Shown here piece by piece: positions 53,328 to 63,500 of a stretch of DNA of 64,000 nucleotides (position 1 is the stretch's first letter; each line of letters opens with the position of its first letter). A program made the translations under genes and the position numbers. Under the pieces are notes generated by a model that saw only the letters and a program-made list of their open reading frames with translations, was not told the origin of the DNA and ran no database searches. The DNA comes from Bacteroidota bacterium (GTDB lineage: Bacteria; Bacteroidota; Bacteroidia; 2-12-FULL-35-15). The stretch lies in assembly GCA_947479085.1 (NCBI GenBank), contig CANJYB010000003.1, positions 207,751 through 271,750 of the forward strand, written 5' to 3'.

Positions 53328-56300
53328 ATGAAAAAAAGATTACTATCCATCGCGGTTTGCTTGCTTCCTTTATTGTCAGTGGCACAACTTAGTAACACGC
53401 ACATTGAAGCAAACGTATCTGCACCATTGCCGGGGCAAACTGCACCTTTTCCTCTTGCAGCAAAACCCAAAGTGGTTTTGTCGAGCGAAGTGTACGAACA
53501 AAAAAAGATGGCAGGAACGCTGGATGGAAATTATGATTATACCATTGTGAATAATAATCCCACCCCTCAGGTTCAAGTAAGCCAGGAACATTTGGATAGA
53601 ATGAATTATGACCATAATGAAAAATCATTAACCAATACACAATGTGATTGCTTGGTTCCATTGGATGGAACCTTTAGTGTAGCTGAGTTTACTGGTGGTA
53701 TCGCACCAGATTACAGAAACGATGACGGGTCAACAGCTTCTAAAGCATTACCTTTTACCTTTTGTTTGTACGGAACAAATTATAACAACTTTTTTATAAA
53801 TAATAACGGAAATATTTCTTTTGGTTCAGCTTATGGTACATTTACCGCTACGGGTTTTCCTTCAGCCGGTTTTGTAATGGCTGCACCTTTTTGGGCTGAT
53901 GTAGATACAAGAAATGCAGCATCTGGTTTGGTTTATTATAAAATTACACCAACCTATGCAATTGTAAAATGGCAGCAGGTAGGTTATTTTCCTTCAGCTG
54001 CAGATAAAGTGAACACCTTTCAGGTTATTATTACAGATGGTTCTGACCCAATCCTTTCGAACGGTGCAAACATTGCTTTTTGCTATGGTGATATGCAATG
54101 GACCACAGGTTCAGCTTCCGGAGGCTCTGGCGGTTTTGGAGGAACAGCTGCCACAGCAGGTGTTAACAAAGGTGATGGAATTAATTTTGCACAAATCGGA
54201 CGTTTTGATCAACCAGGTTCTACCTATAATGGAACGACTACTTCTAGTGGCGTATCGTGGTTAGATAACCAATCTTTTTTCTTTAGTACTTGTTCAAGTA
54301 CTAATATTCCTCCTATTGTTGCGGGTTTAAATAATTGTGATACTATTAGAATTTGTGGTCCAAATGACTCGCTTATTCTCTCTGCTTTATTTCTCTCTCC
54401 TGAATCAAGTCAATCTACTACAATTACGGTCAATTTAAATGGTACACCAAACTCCTCCGTTTTGTCGGTAATAAATGGCAACGTGGCGTTTGCCCAAGTA
54501 CTTATTTATGCAGGTGCAGCTAATTATGGAAATAATGTTATTACTTTCACCGCCACTGATAACGGAATACCTGTTCAAAGTACGGTGGTTAACACAAATG
54601 TTTTTGTTGATACGACAGGATTAGCAGGTCTGAATCCGGTGATCAGTGGTGTACAGGCTTTATGCCAGGGAAGTCCAACAACCCTAAGTGTTTCACCAAC
54701 AACTTATGACTCTTACTTATGGAATACAGGCTCCAATGGTACATCAATAACCGTAACAACTCCTGGTCAGTATTGGGTAACATCTTATCTTGCAGGTTGT
54801 GTGGTAACTAATCTGATAAATGTGGTGGCTACACCTGGTGCAACGTTCAGCTATGTTGGAACACCATATTGCCAGAGTGCGGCTGACCCTTCCCCAACTT
54901 ACAGTGGAGTTGGCGCAGCAGGAACATTTACTTCTACTGCAGGACTGGTAATTAATCCAGCAACCGGTGTAGTAAATTTAGCATTAAGTACACCAGGAAC
55001 TTATACGGTTACCAACTCTATTCCGGCCCAGTCTGGCTGTCCTGCGGTTTCTGCTACTTCGACTATTACTATTACTGCTGTTCAGGCAGCCTCTTTTAGT
55101 TATGTCGGAACCCCTTTTTGCCAGATAGGAGGTGTTAATCCTTCTCCAACTTATTCAGGTGGAGCTTTTGGTGGAACATTTACTGCTACACCATCCGGTT
55201 TATCTTTAGATGCAAATACTGGTGTAATTAATTCAGCATTATCAACTCCAGGAACTTATACTGTAACAAATACTATTCCTGCCGCTAATGGTTGCCCTCC
55301 GGCAACAGCGTCTACTCCTGTTACTATTAATGCTGCTCCGGTAGCAACATTTACATACCTTGCAAGTCCTTATTGTAAAAACGGAACCAATCCTTCTCCA
55401 ACATTTTTTGGAGGTGGAATAGCAGGAACTTTTACTGCTACACCTGCCGGATTAAGCATTGTTCCAAATACAGGTGCCATTAACTTGGCAGCAAGTAATG
55501 CAGGAACCTATACGGTTACAAACACAATTGCTGCTACAGGACCTTGTCCTGCTCAAACAGCTACTGCAACTGTTACTATAACGGCTTTACCAGTTGGGAC
55601 GTTTAGTTATATCGGTTCTCCATATTGTCATGGCGGAGGAGTAAATCCAGCACCTACATTTTCAGGTTCAGGGGTAGGAGGAACATTTACTTCAACTCCT
55701 GCTGGATTAGTTATGAATGCTTTGAACGGGGTGGTAAATACTACAACTTCTACTGTTGGAACATATACAGTAACTAATACTATTGCTCCTTCTGGCGGAT
55801 GCCCTGCTGTTATTTCAACTTCAACAATAACAATAATACCTGCCTTAGATGGAAGTTTTAGTTATGTTAACGACCCTTATTGTCAGGGTGGTGCTAATCC
55901 TTTTCCAACATTAGCCACTAATGCTATTGGTGGGGTTTATAGTGGTGACCCGGGATTGATAATTAATTCAAGCACCGGGGAGGTTGATTTAACACAAACA
56001 CCTCCTGGAACATATACTGTTAATAATACTGTTCCTGCTCAAAGTGGTTGTCTTTCTGTAACAGGAACTACCACCATATCCATTACGGAATTGCCAAGTG
56101 GTACTTTTGAATACCCAGGAAATCCATTTTGTCAGTCAGCAGGAATAGTTTCGGCTAATTTCATAGGAAACGGACAACCAGGAATATTTACAGCAAGTTC
56201 ACCAAATTTAATTTTGGATCCGAATACCGCGGAGATTGATGTCACCGGCAGCGTTCCGGGAACGTATTGGGTATATAATTTATTACCTGCGTCTGATGGA

Positions 56301-59300
56301 TGTCCGGATGTAGTGGATTCAGCGGAAGTAACGATTATTCTTTCACCTGTTGCCACTTTCAGCTATATTAATTCTCCATATTGTGTTAGCGGAACGGACC
56401 CATCCCCAACTTTTTCGGGAGGAGGAACTGCAGGGACATTTACTTCAACAGCAGGTTTGGTAATTGATGCAAATACTGGAACTGTTACATTATCCACTAG
56501 TACTCCCGGAACATATACAGTAACTAATACTGTTTCACCTACTGGATGTCCTACAGTTATTTCGACCGCAACTATCACAATTAATACAGGAGCTGTTGCA
56601 ACTTTTAGTTATACAGGTAGCCCTTATTGTGTTGGGGGAGCAAATCCTTCTCCAACCTTTAGTGGTGGAGGTGTTGCAGGGACTTTTTCTTCAACATCAG
56701 GACTTGTTATTGATGCAAATACAGGAGTAGTTACTTTGTCTTCAAGTACACCTGGAACTTATACTGTTACCAATAATGTAACTGGAACAAGTGGTTGTCC
56801 AAACGGTACAGCTACAACTACAATAACAATTGCATCATCATTTGTTGCAACTTTTAGTTATACAGGGACTCCTTATTGTCAGAGCGGTATTAATCCTTTG
56901 CCAACTTTTTCAGGTGGAGGTGCCGCAGGAGCGTTTTCATCAACGTCAGGATTATCAATTGACGGAACAACAGGTTTAGTGGATTTGGCTTTAAGTACTC
57001 CTGGTACTTATACTGTAACAAATTTTATCGCTACATCAGGGGGATGCCCTTCTGTAACGGCTACTTCTACAATTACAATTACTGTCCCTTTTGTTGGTAC
57101 TTTCAGTTATGCAGGAAGTCCTTATTGTACAGGAGGAGTTGACCCATCTCCAACATTCAGTGGTGGAGGGATTGCAGGAACATTTACTTCCACTCCCGGA
57201 TTAATTATAGATGCGAATACCGGACTTGTAACTTTAGCTTCAAGTACACCTGGAACTTATACAGTTACTAATACTATTGCACCTGTTGGTGGTTGTCCTC
57301 AAGTAATTGCCACAGCAATCATAACTATTGGTACCGCTTCAGTAGCAACTTTTAGTTATACCGCAAATCCATATTGTCAGAATGTAAATAATCCGGCACC
57401 AACTTTCAGTGGTGGTGGTGTGGCAGGTACTTTCAGTTCAACTCCTGGTTTGGTAATTGACCCTGTGACGGGGATAGTAACCCTTTCTACAAGTATACCC
57501 GGCACATACACAGTAACCAATGATATTGCAGCTTCCGGAGGGTGTAATGCAGCAACAGCATCTGCATCCATTACAATTGTAGCTCCACCTGTAGCCGATT
57601 TTAGTTATGCAGGTTCTCCTTATTGCCAAGCAGGAACAGATCCATTGCCTACCTATCTTAATGGTGGAGTGGCTGGTACTTTTTCATCAACTGCAGGATT
57701 AACATTAGATCCGGTAACAGGTTTAGTAACATTATCTACTTCTACTGCGGGGACTTATACCGTTACAAATCAAATAACTTCTTCTGCCTGCGGAACTGTA
57801 ACATCTACAGCAACCATTGTTATCCTAGGTTCTTTTACAGCTTCATTTAACTATCCTGCTGCTCCTTATTGCCAGAATGCTACAGACCCTTCTCCTACTT
57901 TTATTGGAGGTGGTGTTGCAGGTACTTTTACATCTACCACAGGTTTAACAATTAACCCAAGCACAGGATTGGTTACTTTAGCAAGCAGTACTCCGGGAAC
58001 TTATATGGTAATAAATACGGTTTCTTCTCCGGGATGTACCACCGCTATTGATAGTTCTTCCATCACTATTGTACTTGCTCCATTAGCTTCATTCAGTTAT
58101 ACAGGTTCTCCATATTGCCAAAGTGCGAGTAATCCTTCACCAACATTTACCGGTGCTGCCACCGCAGGTGCATTTACTTCTACTCCTGTTGGTTTGACTA
58201 TTGATGGAACTACAGGAGTTGTTGATTTGTTAGCGAGCACCCCTGGAACATATACTGTAACTAATACGGTAACAGGTACAGGAGGTTGCCCGAACGGAAC
58301 AGCTACTTCAACAATTATTATCAGTGCTCCTCCGGTTTCCACATTTAGTTATACTGGATCTCCTTATTGCCAGAATGCACCGAATCCTAACCCTACCTTT
58401 TCTGGAGGAGGAGTTGCAGGTACATTTACTTCCACAGGAGGTTTATCTATTAATGCAGCAACAGGTGTAGTAAATTTACTAGCAAGCAGCCCTGGAACTT
58501 ATACTGTTACTAACGTTGTAAATTCAGCAGGGTGTCCTTCAGCTACTTCTTCAGCTTCTATTACAATTACATTAGCACCAATTGCAACATTTAATTATAC
58601 TGGAAGCCCTTATTGTCAGAATGATCCTAGTCCACTACCTACATTTACAGGAGGCGGTTCAGCTGGAACTTTTACTGCAACAGGAGGGTTAGTTGTAAAT
58701 TCTGCTACGGGTCTGGTGACATTAACAAGTGTAGCTCCGGGAACATATACAATAACTAATACAATTGCTGCTGCTGGTGGTTGTCCTCAAGTGGTATCAA
58801 GTACTACTATTACAATTACGGCATTGGGTGATGCTTCATTCACTTATCCTGCAAATACTTTTTGCCAGACATCAACGACAACACCAACTATAACTTCTGC
58901 CGGGGGCGGATTTACTTCTACTCCTGCAGGATTATCATTGATTGCCGGAACAGGTCAGATTAATCTTGCCTCAAGTAACCCTGGTACGTATACTATTACA
59001 TATACCTCACCAGGTAGTTGTTCAACAACAAGTACCCAACAGGTTACAATCAATGCTGCTCCTGCTGCCAGCGCAGGAAGTAATCAGACATTGGCTTGTG
59101 GTAATGGAACTGTTACACTTGCCGGCACCGGTGCATCCGGAGCTACTTACAGCTGGGCTCCGTCAGGTGGAATTGTTTCAGGTGGTACTACACTTACTCC
59201 TGTTGTAAACCAAGTTGGAACTTATACTCTTACCGTAACTGATAATACAAATGGTTGTGTTTCTACCGATGTAGTAACGGTAACTTCCACACCAGGACCG

Positions 59301-59816
59301 GTAGCCAGTTATACTGCTAACCCGACTTCGGGAACTCCTCCTTTAGTTGTTAATTTCTTTAATGCCAGTTCAGGGGCTACGTCTTATCTATGGTTGTTCC
59401 CGGGAGGAAATCCTTCCAGTTCAACTGCACTTAATCCTACCGTGACTTACAGTACTACTGGAACCTATACTGCTACTTTAATAGCGGCTAATGGTGGGTG
59501 TACAGATACTACCACTGAAACAATCATAGTATTTGATGGCTATACATTAATGATTCCTAACATATTTAGTCCGAATGGTGACCTTTCAAATGATTTCTTT
59601 ACCGTTATTTCAACTGGTGTAGCTTCATTCTCCGGTCAGATTTATGACCGCTGGGGAGTAAAAATGTATGACTGGGTGGATGTAACAAAAGGATGGGACG
59701 GAGTAAATATGAACGGAGGTAAAGCCAACGATGGTACCTATTATTATATCATTACCTCAAAAGGATTTGATGGAAGTGACCACACCGATCAGGGTTTCTT
59801 TATGCTTGTGAGATAA
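53328..59816 (+). CDS. giant T9SS type B protein with nidogen-like domain and about 17 YCQ-type repeats
   Basis: 2162 aa with a signal peptide (MKKRLLSIAVCLLPLLSVAQ). A propeptide-like region (about 20-100) leads to a nidogen-like (NIDO) domain (about 105-330, with NDDGSTASKALPFTFCLYG and APFWADVDTR). A linker of Ig-like strands follows, then 16 clear plus one degenerate repeat of about 82 aa (about 505-1908) of the same kind as in the 2717-aa neighbour. Next are an Ig-like and a PKD domain and a type B sorting domain (2079-2162, FSPNGDLSNDFF ... IYDRWG ... GTYYYIITSKGFDG). It is probably a surface adhesin paralogous to the upstream giant. It is followed by a strong terminator at 59845. Confidence 0.9.
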   Translation: MKKRLLSIAVCLLPLLSVAQLSNTHIEANVSAPLPGQTAPFPLAAKPKVVLSSEVYEQKKMAGTLDGNYDYTIVNNNPTPQVQVSQEHLDRMNYDHNEKSLTNTQCDCLVPLDGTFSVAEFTGGIAPDYRNDDGSTASKALPFTFCLYGTNYNNFFINNNGNISFGSAYGTFTATGFPSAGFVMAAPFWADVDTRNAASGLVYYKITPTYAIVKWQQVGYFPSAADKVNTFQVIITDGSDPILSNGANIAFCYGDMQWTTGSASGGSGGFGGTAATAGVNKGDGINFAQIGRFDQPGSTYNGTTTSSGVSWLDNQSFFFSTCSSTNIPPIVAGLNNCDTIRICGPNDSLILSALFLSPESSQSTTITVNLNGTPNSSVLSVINGNVAFAQVLIYAGAANYGNNVITFTATDNGIPVQSTVVNTNVFVDTTGLAGLNPVISGVQALCQGSPTTLSVSPTTYDSYLWNTGSNGTSITVTTPGQYWVTSYLAGCVVTNLINVVATPGATFSYVGTPYCQSAADPSPTYSGVGAAGTFTSTAGLVINPATGVVNLALSTPGTYTVTNSIPAQSGCPAVSATSTITITAVQAASFSYVGTPFCQIGGVNPSPTYSGGAFGGTFTATPSGLSLDANTGVINSALSTPGTYTVTNTIPAANGCPPATASTPVTINAAPVATFTYLASPYCKNGTNPSPTFFGGGIAGTFTATPAGLSIVPNTGAINLAASNAGTYTVTNTIAATGPCPAQTATATVTITALPVGTFSYIGSPYCHGGGVNPAPTFSGSGVGGTFTSTPAGLVMNALNGVVNTTTSTVGTYTVTNTIAPSGGCPAVISTSTITIIPALDGSFSYVNDPYCQGGANPFPTLATNAIGGVYSGDPGLIINSSTGEVDLTQTPPGTYTVNNTVPAQSGCLSVTGTTTISITELPSGTFEYPGNPFCQSAGIVSANFIGNGQPGIFTASSPNLILDPNTAEIDVTGSVPGTYWVYNLLPASDGCPDVVDSAEVTIILSPVATFSYINSPYCVSGTDPSPTFSGGGTAGTFTSTAGLVIDANTGTVTLSTSTPGTYTVTNTVSPTGCPTVISTATITINTGAVATFSYTGSPYCVGGANPSPTFSGGGVAGTFSSTSGLVIDANTGVVTLSSSTPGTYTVTNNVTGTSGCPNGTATTTITIASSFVATFSYTGTPYCQSGINPLPTFSGGGAAGAFSSTSGLSIDGTTGLVDLALSTPGTYTVTNFIATSGGCPSVTATSTITITVPFVGTFSYAGSPYCTGGVDPSPTFSGGGIAGTFTSTPGLIIDANTGLVTLASSTPGTYTVTNTIAPVGGCPQVIATAIITIGTASVATFSYTANPYCQNVNNPAPTFSGGGVAGTFSSTPGLVIDPVTGIVTLSTSIPGTYTVTNDIAASGGCNAATASASITIVAPPVADFSYAGSPYCQAGTDPLPTYLNGGVAGTFSSTAGLTLDPVTGLVTLSTSTAGTYTVTNQITSSACGTVTSTATIVILGSFTASFNYPAAPYCQNATDPSPTFIGGGVAGTFTSTTGLTINPSTGLVTLASSTPGTYMVINTVSSPGCTTAIDSSSITIVLAPLASFSYTGSPYCQSASNPSPTFTGAATAGAFTSTPVGLTIDGTTGVVDLLASTPGTYTVTNTVTGTGGCPNGTATSTIIISAPPVSTFSYTGSPYCQNAPNPNPTFSGGGVAGTFTSTGGLSINAATGVVNLLASSPGTYTVTNVVNSAGCPSATSSASITITLAPIATFNYTGSPYCQNDPSPLPTFTGGGSAGTFTATGGLVVNSATGLVTLTSVAPGTYTITNTIAAAGGCPQVVSSTTITITALGDASFTYPANTFCQTSTTTPTITSAGGGFTSTPAGLSLIAGTGQINLASSNPGTYTITYTSPGSCSTTSTQQVTINAAPAASAGSNQTLACGNGTVTLAGTGASGATYSWAPSGGIVSGGTTLTPVVNQVGTYTLTVTDNTNGCVSTDVVTVTSTPGPVASYTANPTSGTPPLVVNFFNASSGATSYLWLFPGGNPSSSTALNPTVTYSTTGTYTATLIAANGGCTDTTTETIIVFDGYTLMIPNIFSPNGDLSNDFFTVISTGVASFSGQIYDRWGVKMYDWVDVTKGWDGVNMNGGKANDGTYYYIITSKGFDGSDHTDQGFFMLVR

Positions 59817-59844
59817 TAGAATTTTTAATAAAAGTTCACTGATT

Positions 59845-59880
59845 AAACGTGACAGATTGTAAAAATCTGTCACGTTTTTT
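59845..59880 (+). terminator. intrinsic terminator after the 2162-aa protein gene
   Basis: Perfect 14-bp arms (59845-59858 AAACGTGACAGATT and 59864-59877) around a 5-nt loop, then a T-run. It begins 28 bp past the stop codon. The following 59881-60166 is AT-rich with no gene and no tandem array; CACCTTTG near 60012 is one base off a -7 box. Confidence 0.9.
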
Positions 59881-60166
59881 TATTTTATATAACTTGCCAG
59901 AGAAATGATTTTATCAAATATCATATAAGGATTTACTATCAAAATAACGTCTTGTTTATAAGGGTGTTGATAAGTTGCCGCTGTTTTGTTGGTAAATCGC
60001 TAATTGTTTTGCACCTTTGTTGGCAATATTGAGTTTGCCAGGTTTGAAACCTTTTGGAATTTTAAAACGTATAAAATATAATAACGGAGTAAGAATTACT
60101 TATAGTTTGAAAAAAGAACTAACTAATTATGCTTTTTTAATACAAATAATTGCTAAAAAAAAGAAT

Positions 60167-60550
60167 ATGAAATCATTTTACCTTCGATTACTATTGCTGT
60201 TAGTATTATCCATTTCAATGGTTAAACCAGCGCTTTCGGCAAACAAAAAACTAAATATAGAATTTTACAGATGCTTGAGTCAAGCTTTGGATGATGCGGA
60301 CCTGATTATTACATTGGTTAAAAGTCAGGCACATATGGATGCTCATATTTCATTTAATGGAAATGAAGGTTCGAAAGGAGTTATTAAAATTAAAAACGCA
60401 AAGGGTGAGTTGATTAAGCAATTTGAAATTGATTTGGTGCATGCTCCAAATTTTTCTGTTTTTAATCTGGACGAATACGCATTGGGAACCTATACCTTTG
60501 AGCTTATCACCAGCAATGGTATTCATGTTTCTCATTTAATTATTGATTAA
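60167..60550 (+). CDS. small secreted single-domain protein of unknown function
   Basis: 127 aa starting at the Met of MKSFYLRLLLLLVLSISMVK; the reading frame is open back to 60017 but those 50 residues are low-complexity and would bury the signal peptide (cut near ALSA). The mature protein is one small beta-sandwich-like domain: IIKIKNAKGELIKQFEIDL-type strands, then FNLDEYALGTYTFELITSNG. The pattern resembles a free-standing T9SS-type C-terminal fold or DUF3244-like domain, but it lacks the terminal basic KxFxK signature. It lies 18 bp before the next giant gene and is probably co-transcribed with it. Confidence 0.72.
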   Translation: MKSFYLRLLLLLVLSISMVKPALSANKKLNIEFYRCLSQALDDADLIITLVKSQAHMDAHISFNGNEGSKGVIKIKNAKGELIKQFEIDLVHAPNFSVFNLDEYALGTYTFELITSNGIHVSHLIID

Positions 60551-60568
60551 TATTATAAACAACATAAA

Positions 60569-63500
60569 ATGAAAAAACTTCTACTATCCATTTTATTAGC
60601 ATCAATTGGCTTTGTTTCTTTTGCTCAGTTGATAACTGCATTCACTCCCAGGTTTTCAGCAACTCAAAAAGGAGGAATAACTATCATAGGTAACACGGCT
60701 GCTGGTTGTGGTGCTGCTGTGTCTTCATGTCAGTCGCATACCTGTGCAACTGCCCATGCAGAGATTGCCCCGGCAGGAGTAGGGGTAGATAATGACTTTA
60801 TTCAAACCTATATTGATATTGATGCAGACGCTTCAACTTTTATGTCGAGTAGTGATAGTTTAAGTTTGCCCTCCTGTAGTTTAATTTCATTTGCAGGATT
60901 GTATTGGGGAGCAGGCGGAGCAATTGGTGAAGCAGATGGAACCCGCTGGTCTACTAGGGCAAATGCTAAGATAAAAATAAATAACGGTGCTTATGTAAAC
61001 ATAACTGCTGATGCTACTTTTAATAACAATACCGGTTATAAATCATACCATAACTTTAAAGACCTTACCACAGTATTGCAGGCAGCCGGAATTCATGCCC
61101 GATTTACGATGGCTAATATGCCATTGCTTAATGACGCAGGTAGCACTACCAATCGTTGGGGAGGGTGGTCATTGGTTATAGTATATAGAAATGATTTACA
61201 ATCTTTAAAAAATCTTATTGTATTTAACGGTTTAACGAATGTTTCATCAGGAAATGCAACTACAGATATTCCTTTAAGTGGATTTTTAACTCCTCCTACT
61301 GGACCTGTAAACCTCGAAATGGGGTTGGTTGCGTATGATGGTGACAGGGGGGTCTCAGCTTCTTCTTGTTCATCAAATTTTAAGGGAGATTCCCTTCTGT
61401 TAAGAAGTGCCGGTGGATTTGTGCCTATTTCAGACGCACGCCACCCAGCAAATGACGTATTCAATAGTTCATTAGCTATTAACGGGGCTGCTACTCTTTT
61501 TCGAAATCCATCTTATGGAAATACATTAGGGTTTGATGCGAGTATTTTTGTTCCGGATAATACAGCAAAAAATTATATAGCAAATAATGCAACTACTGCT
61601 ACTATCAGACAAAGAACAGGGGGAGAGACCTATATTACCCAAGTGGTAACTTCTGCTATTGACGACTTTGAACCGGATAACAGAGGGGGATTAACTGTGG
61701 TAGATTTGAATGGTGGGACTGTTCAGGCGGGAGATACGTTAGAATATACCGCTACTATAAAAAATATTGGTTCGAACCCTTCTATCAATACTTATGTGGT
61801 GGATACTTTTCCATTTAATTGTATATATGTTCCTTCTTCCATGCGTGAAGTATATGGTTGGAGTCCCGGAAATAAATCAGATGTTTCAGGTGATGATGAG
61901 GGTGAATTTTACGCAGCAGCAAAAGCAATAAAAATAAGAATAGGTTCGGGAGCTACTGCAGTTACAGGTGGTGTGTTACAGAATTCAATAAATGGAGCTG
62001 ACAGTACCCAGGTTAAATTCAGGGTAACTGCCAGTACAGATTGTATTGTTTTGATTTGTAATAATGTTATTGCCAACCGTTTTCATGTGGTCGGGACAGG
62101 ATTTATTTCGGGTAATTCGTTCGATTCGGGCAGTAATCCTACTATATTTGATGGCAATGGTTGTCCCGTCCAGGGCACGACCAATACTCCCATTACCTCT
62201 ATTGTCTGTCAGCCACCCACTGCATCTAATAATTCACCGGTCTGTATTGGAGGCAATATAAATTTATTCGTTCAGACTTCACCAAACGCTACATATTTGT
62301 GGAGTGGTCCAAATGGATTTACATCAACAGCACAAAACCCTGTTATAACTGGCGTGACTGCGGTAATGGCGGGAGCTTATACGGTTACCATTACTGTTAC
62401 CGGAACCAACTGTGTATTTACAACTTCAACTACTTCCATTACCGTTAATCAAACACCTGCAATGACATCGTCTTCATCGGCAACTATTTGCAGCGGAACT
62501 GCTTTAAATATTCCTTTAACAGCAAGTTTGCCGGGTACCTTTACCTGGATAGCCACGGATAATGTTAATGTTACCGGTGAAAGTACATCGCTTCAAACTT
62601 CTTCCACTATAAACAATACCTTAGTAAATACTTCCACGGTTCCTCAAACTGTAACTTATACGGTGATACCTACTGCAACCACAGGAGGTTGTCCGGGCGC
62701 ACCGCAAACGTTAACTGTAACGGTAAACCCAACTCCGGCAGTTACAAGTCCTGCATCGGCAACGATTTGTTCAGGGGCTACATTGAATATACCTTTAACT
62801 GCAAGTGTGCCTTCTTCTTTTACATGGATAGCGGCCAATAATCCAAATACAACGGGAGAAAGTACTGCACTACAAAGTACTTCAACCATTAATAATACAT
62901 TAATAAATACTTCTCTTGTTGCACAGACAGTAACCTATACGGTTACACCTAATGCTACAACAGGAGGCTGCGGGGCTACTGCACAGCAAATAGTTACTGT
63001 TACAGTGAACCCGACACCAGCTATGACAAGCAGTGCTTCAGCAACTATTTGCAGTGGAGGAACTGTTAATATTCCACTTACTTCTTCAGTAGCAGGAACT
63101 TTTACATGGGTTGCTAATGACAACACAAATACAACCGGAGAGAGTATAACTTTGCAAACTACTTCCACTTTAAATAATACTATTATTAACACTTCCGGCA
63201 TTCCGCAAACGGTAACTTATAATGTAATACCAACAGCTACCTTAGGAGGATGCGCAGGAGCCACACAAACTGTTTCTGTTCTGGTAAATCCAACACCAGT
63301 AATTACGAATCAAAATACTGCTGCTATTTGCAGCGGAGGAACGGTAAGCATTCCATTGACCTCAACTATAGCTTCTACCTTTACATGGATAGCGGCAAAT
63401 AATTCAAATACAACGGGAGAAAGTACCACACTACAAAGTACTTCAACCTTATCTAATACAATTATTAACACTTCCGGAGTTCCTGAAACAGTCACTTATA

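Noticed and set aside
60017..60166. Longer start for the 127-aa secreted protein
   Set aside because: The extra 50 residues are low-complexity and would place the signal peptide internally.
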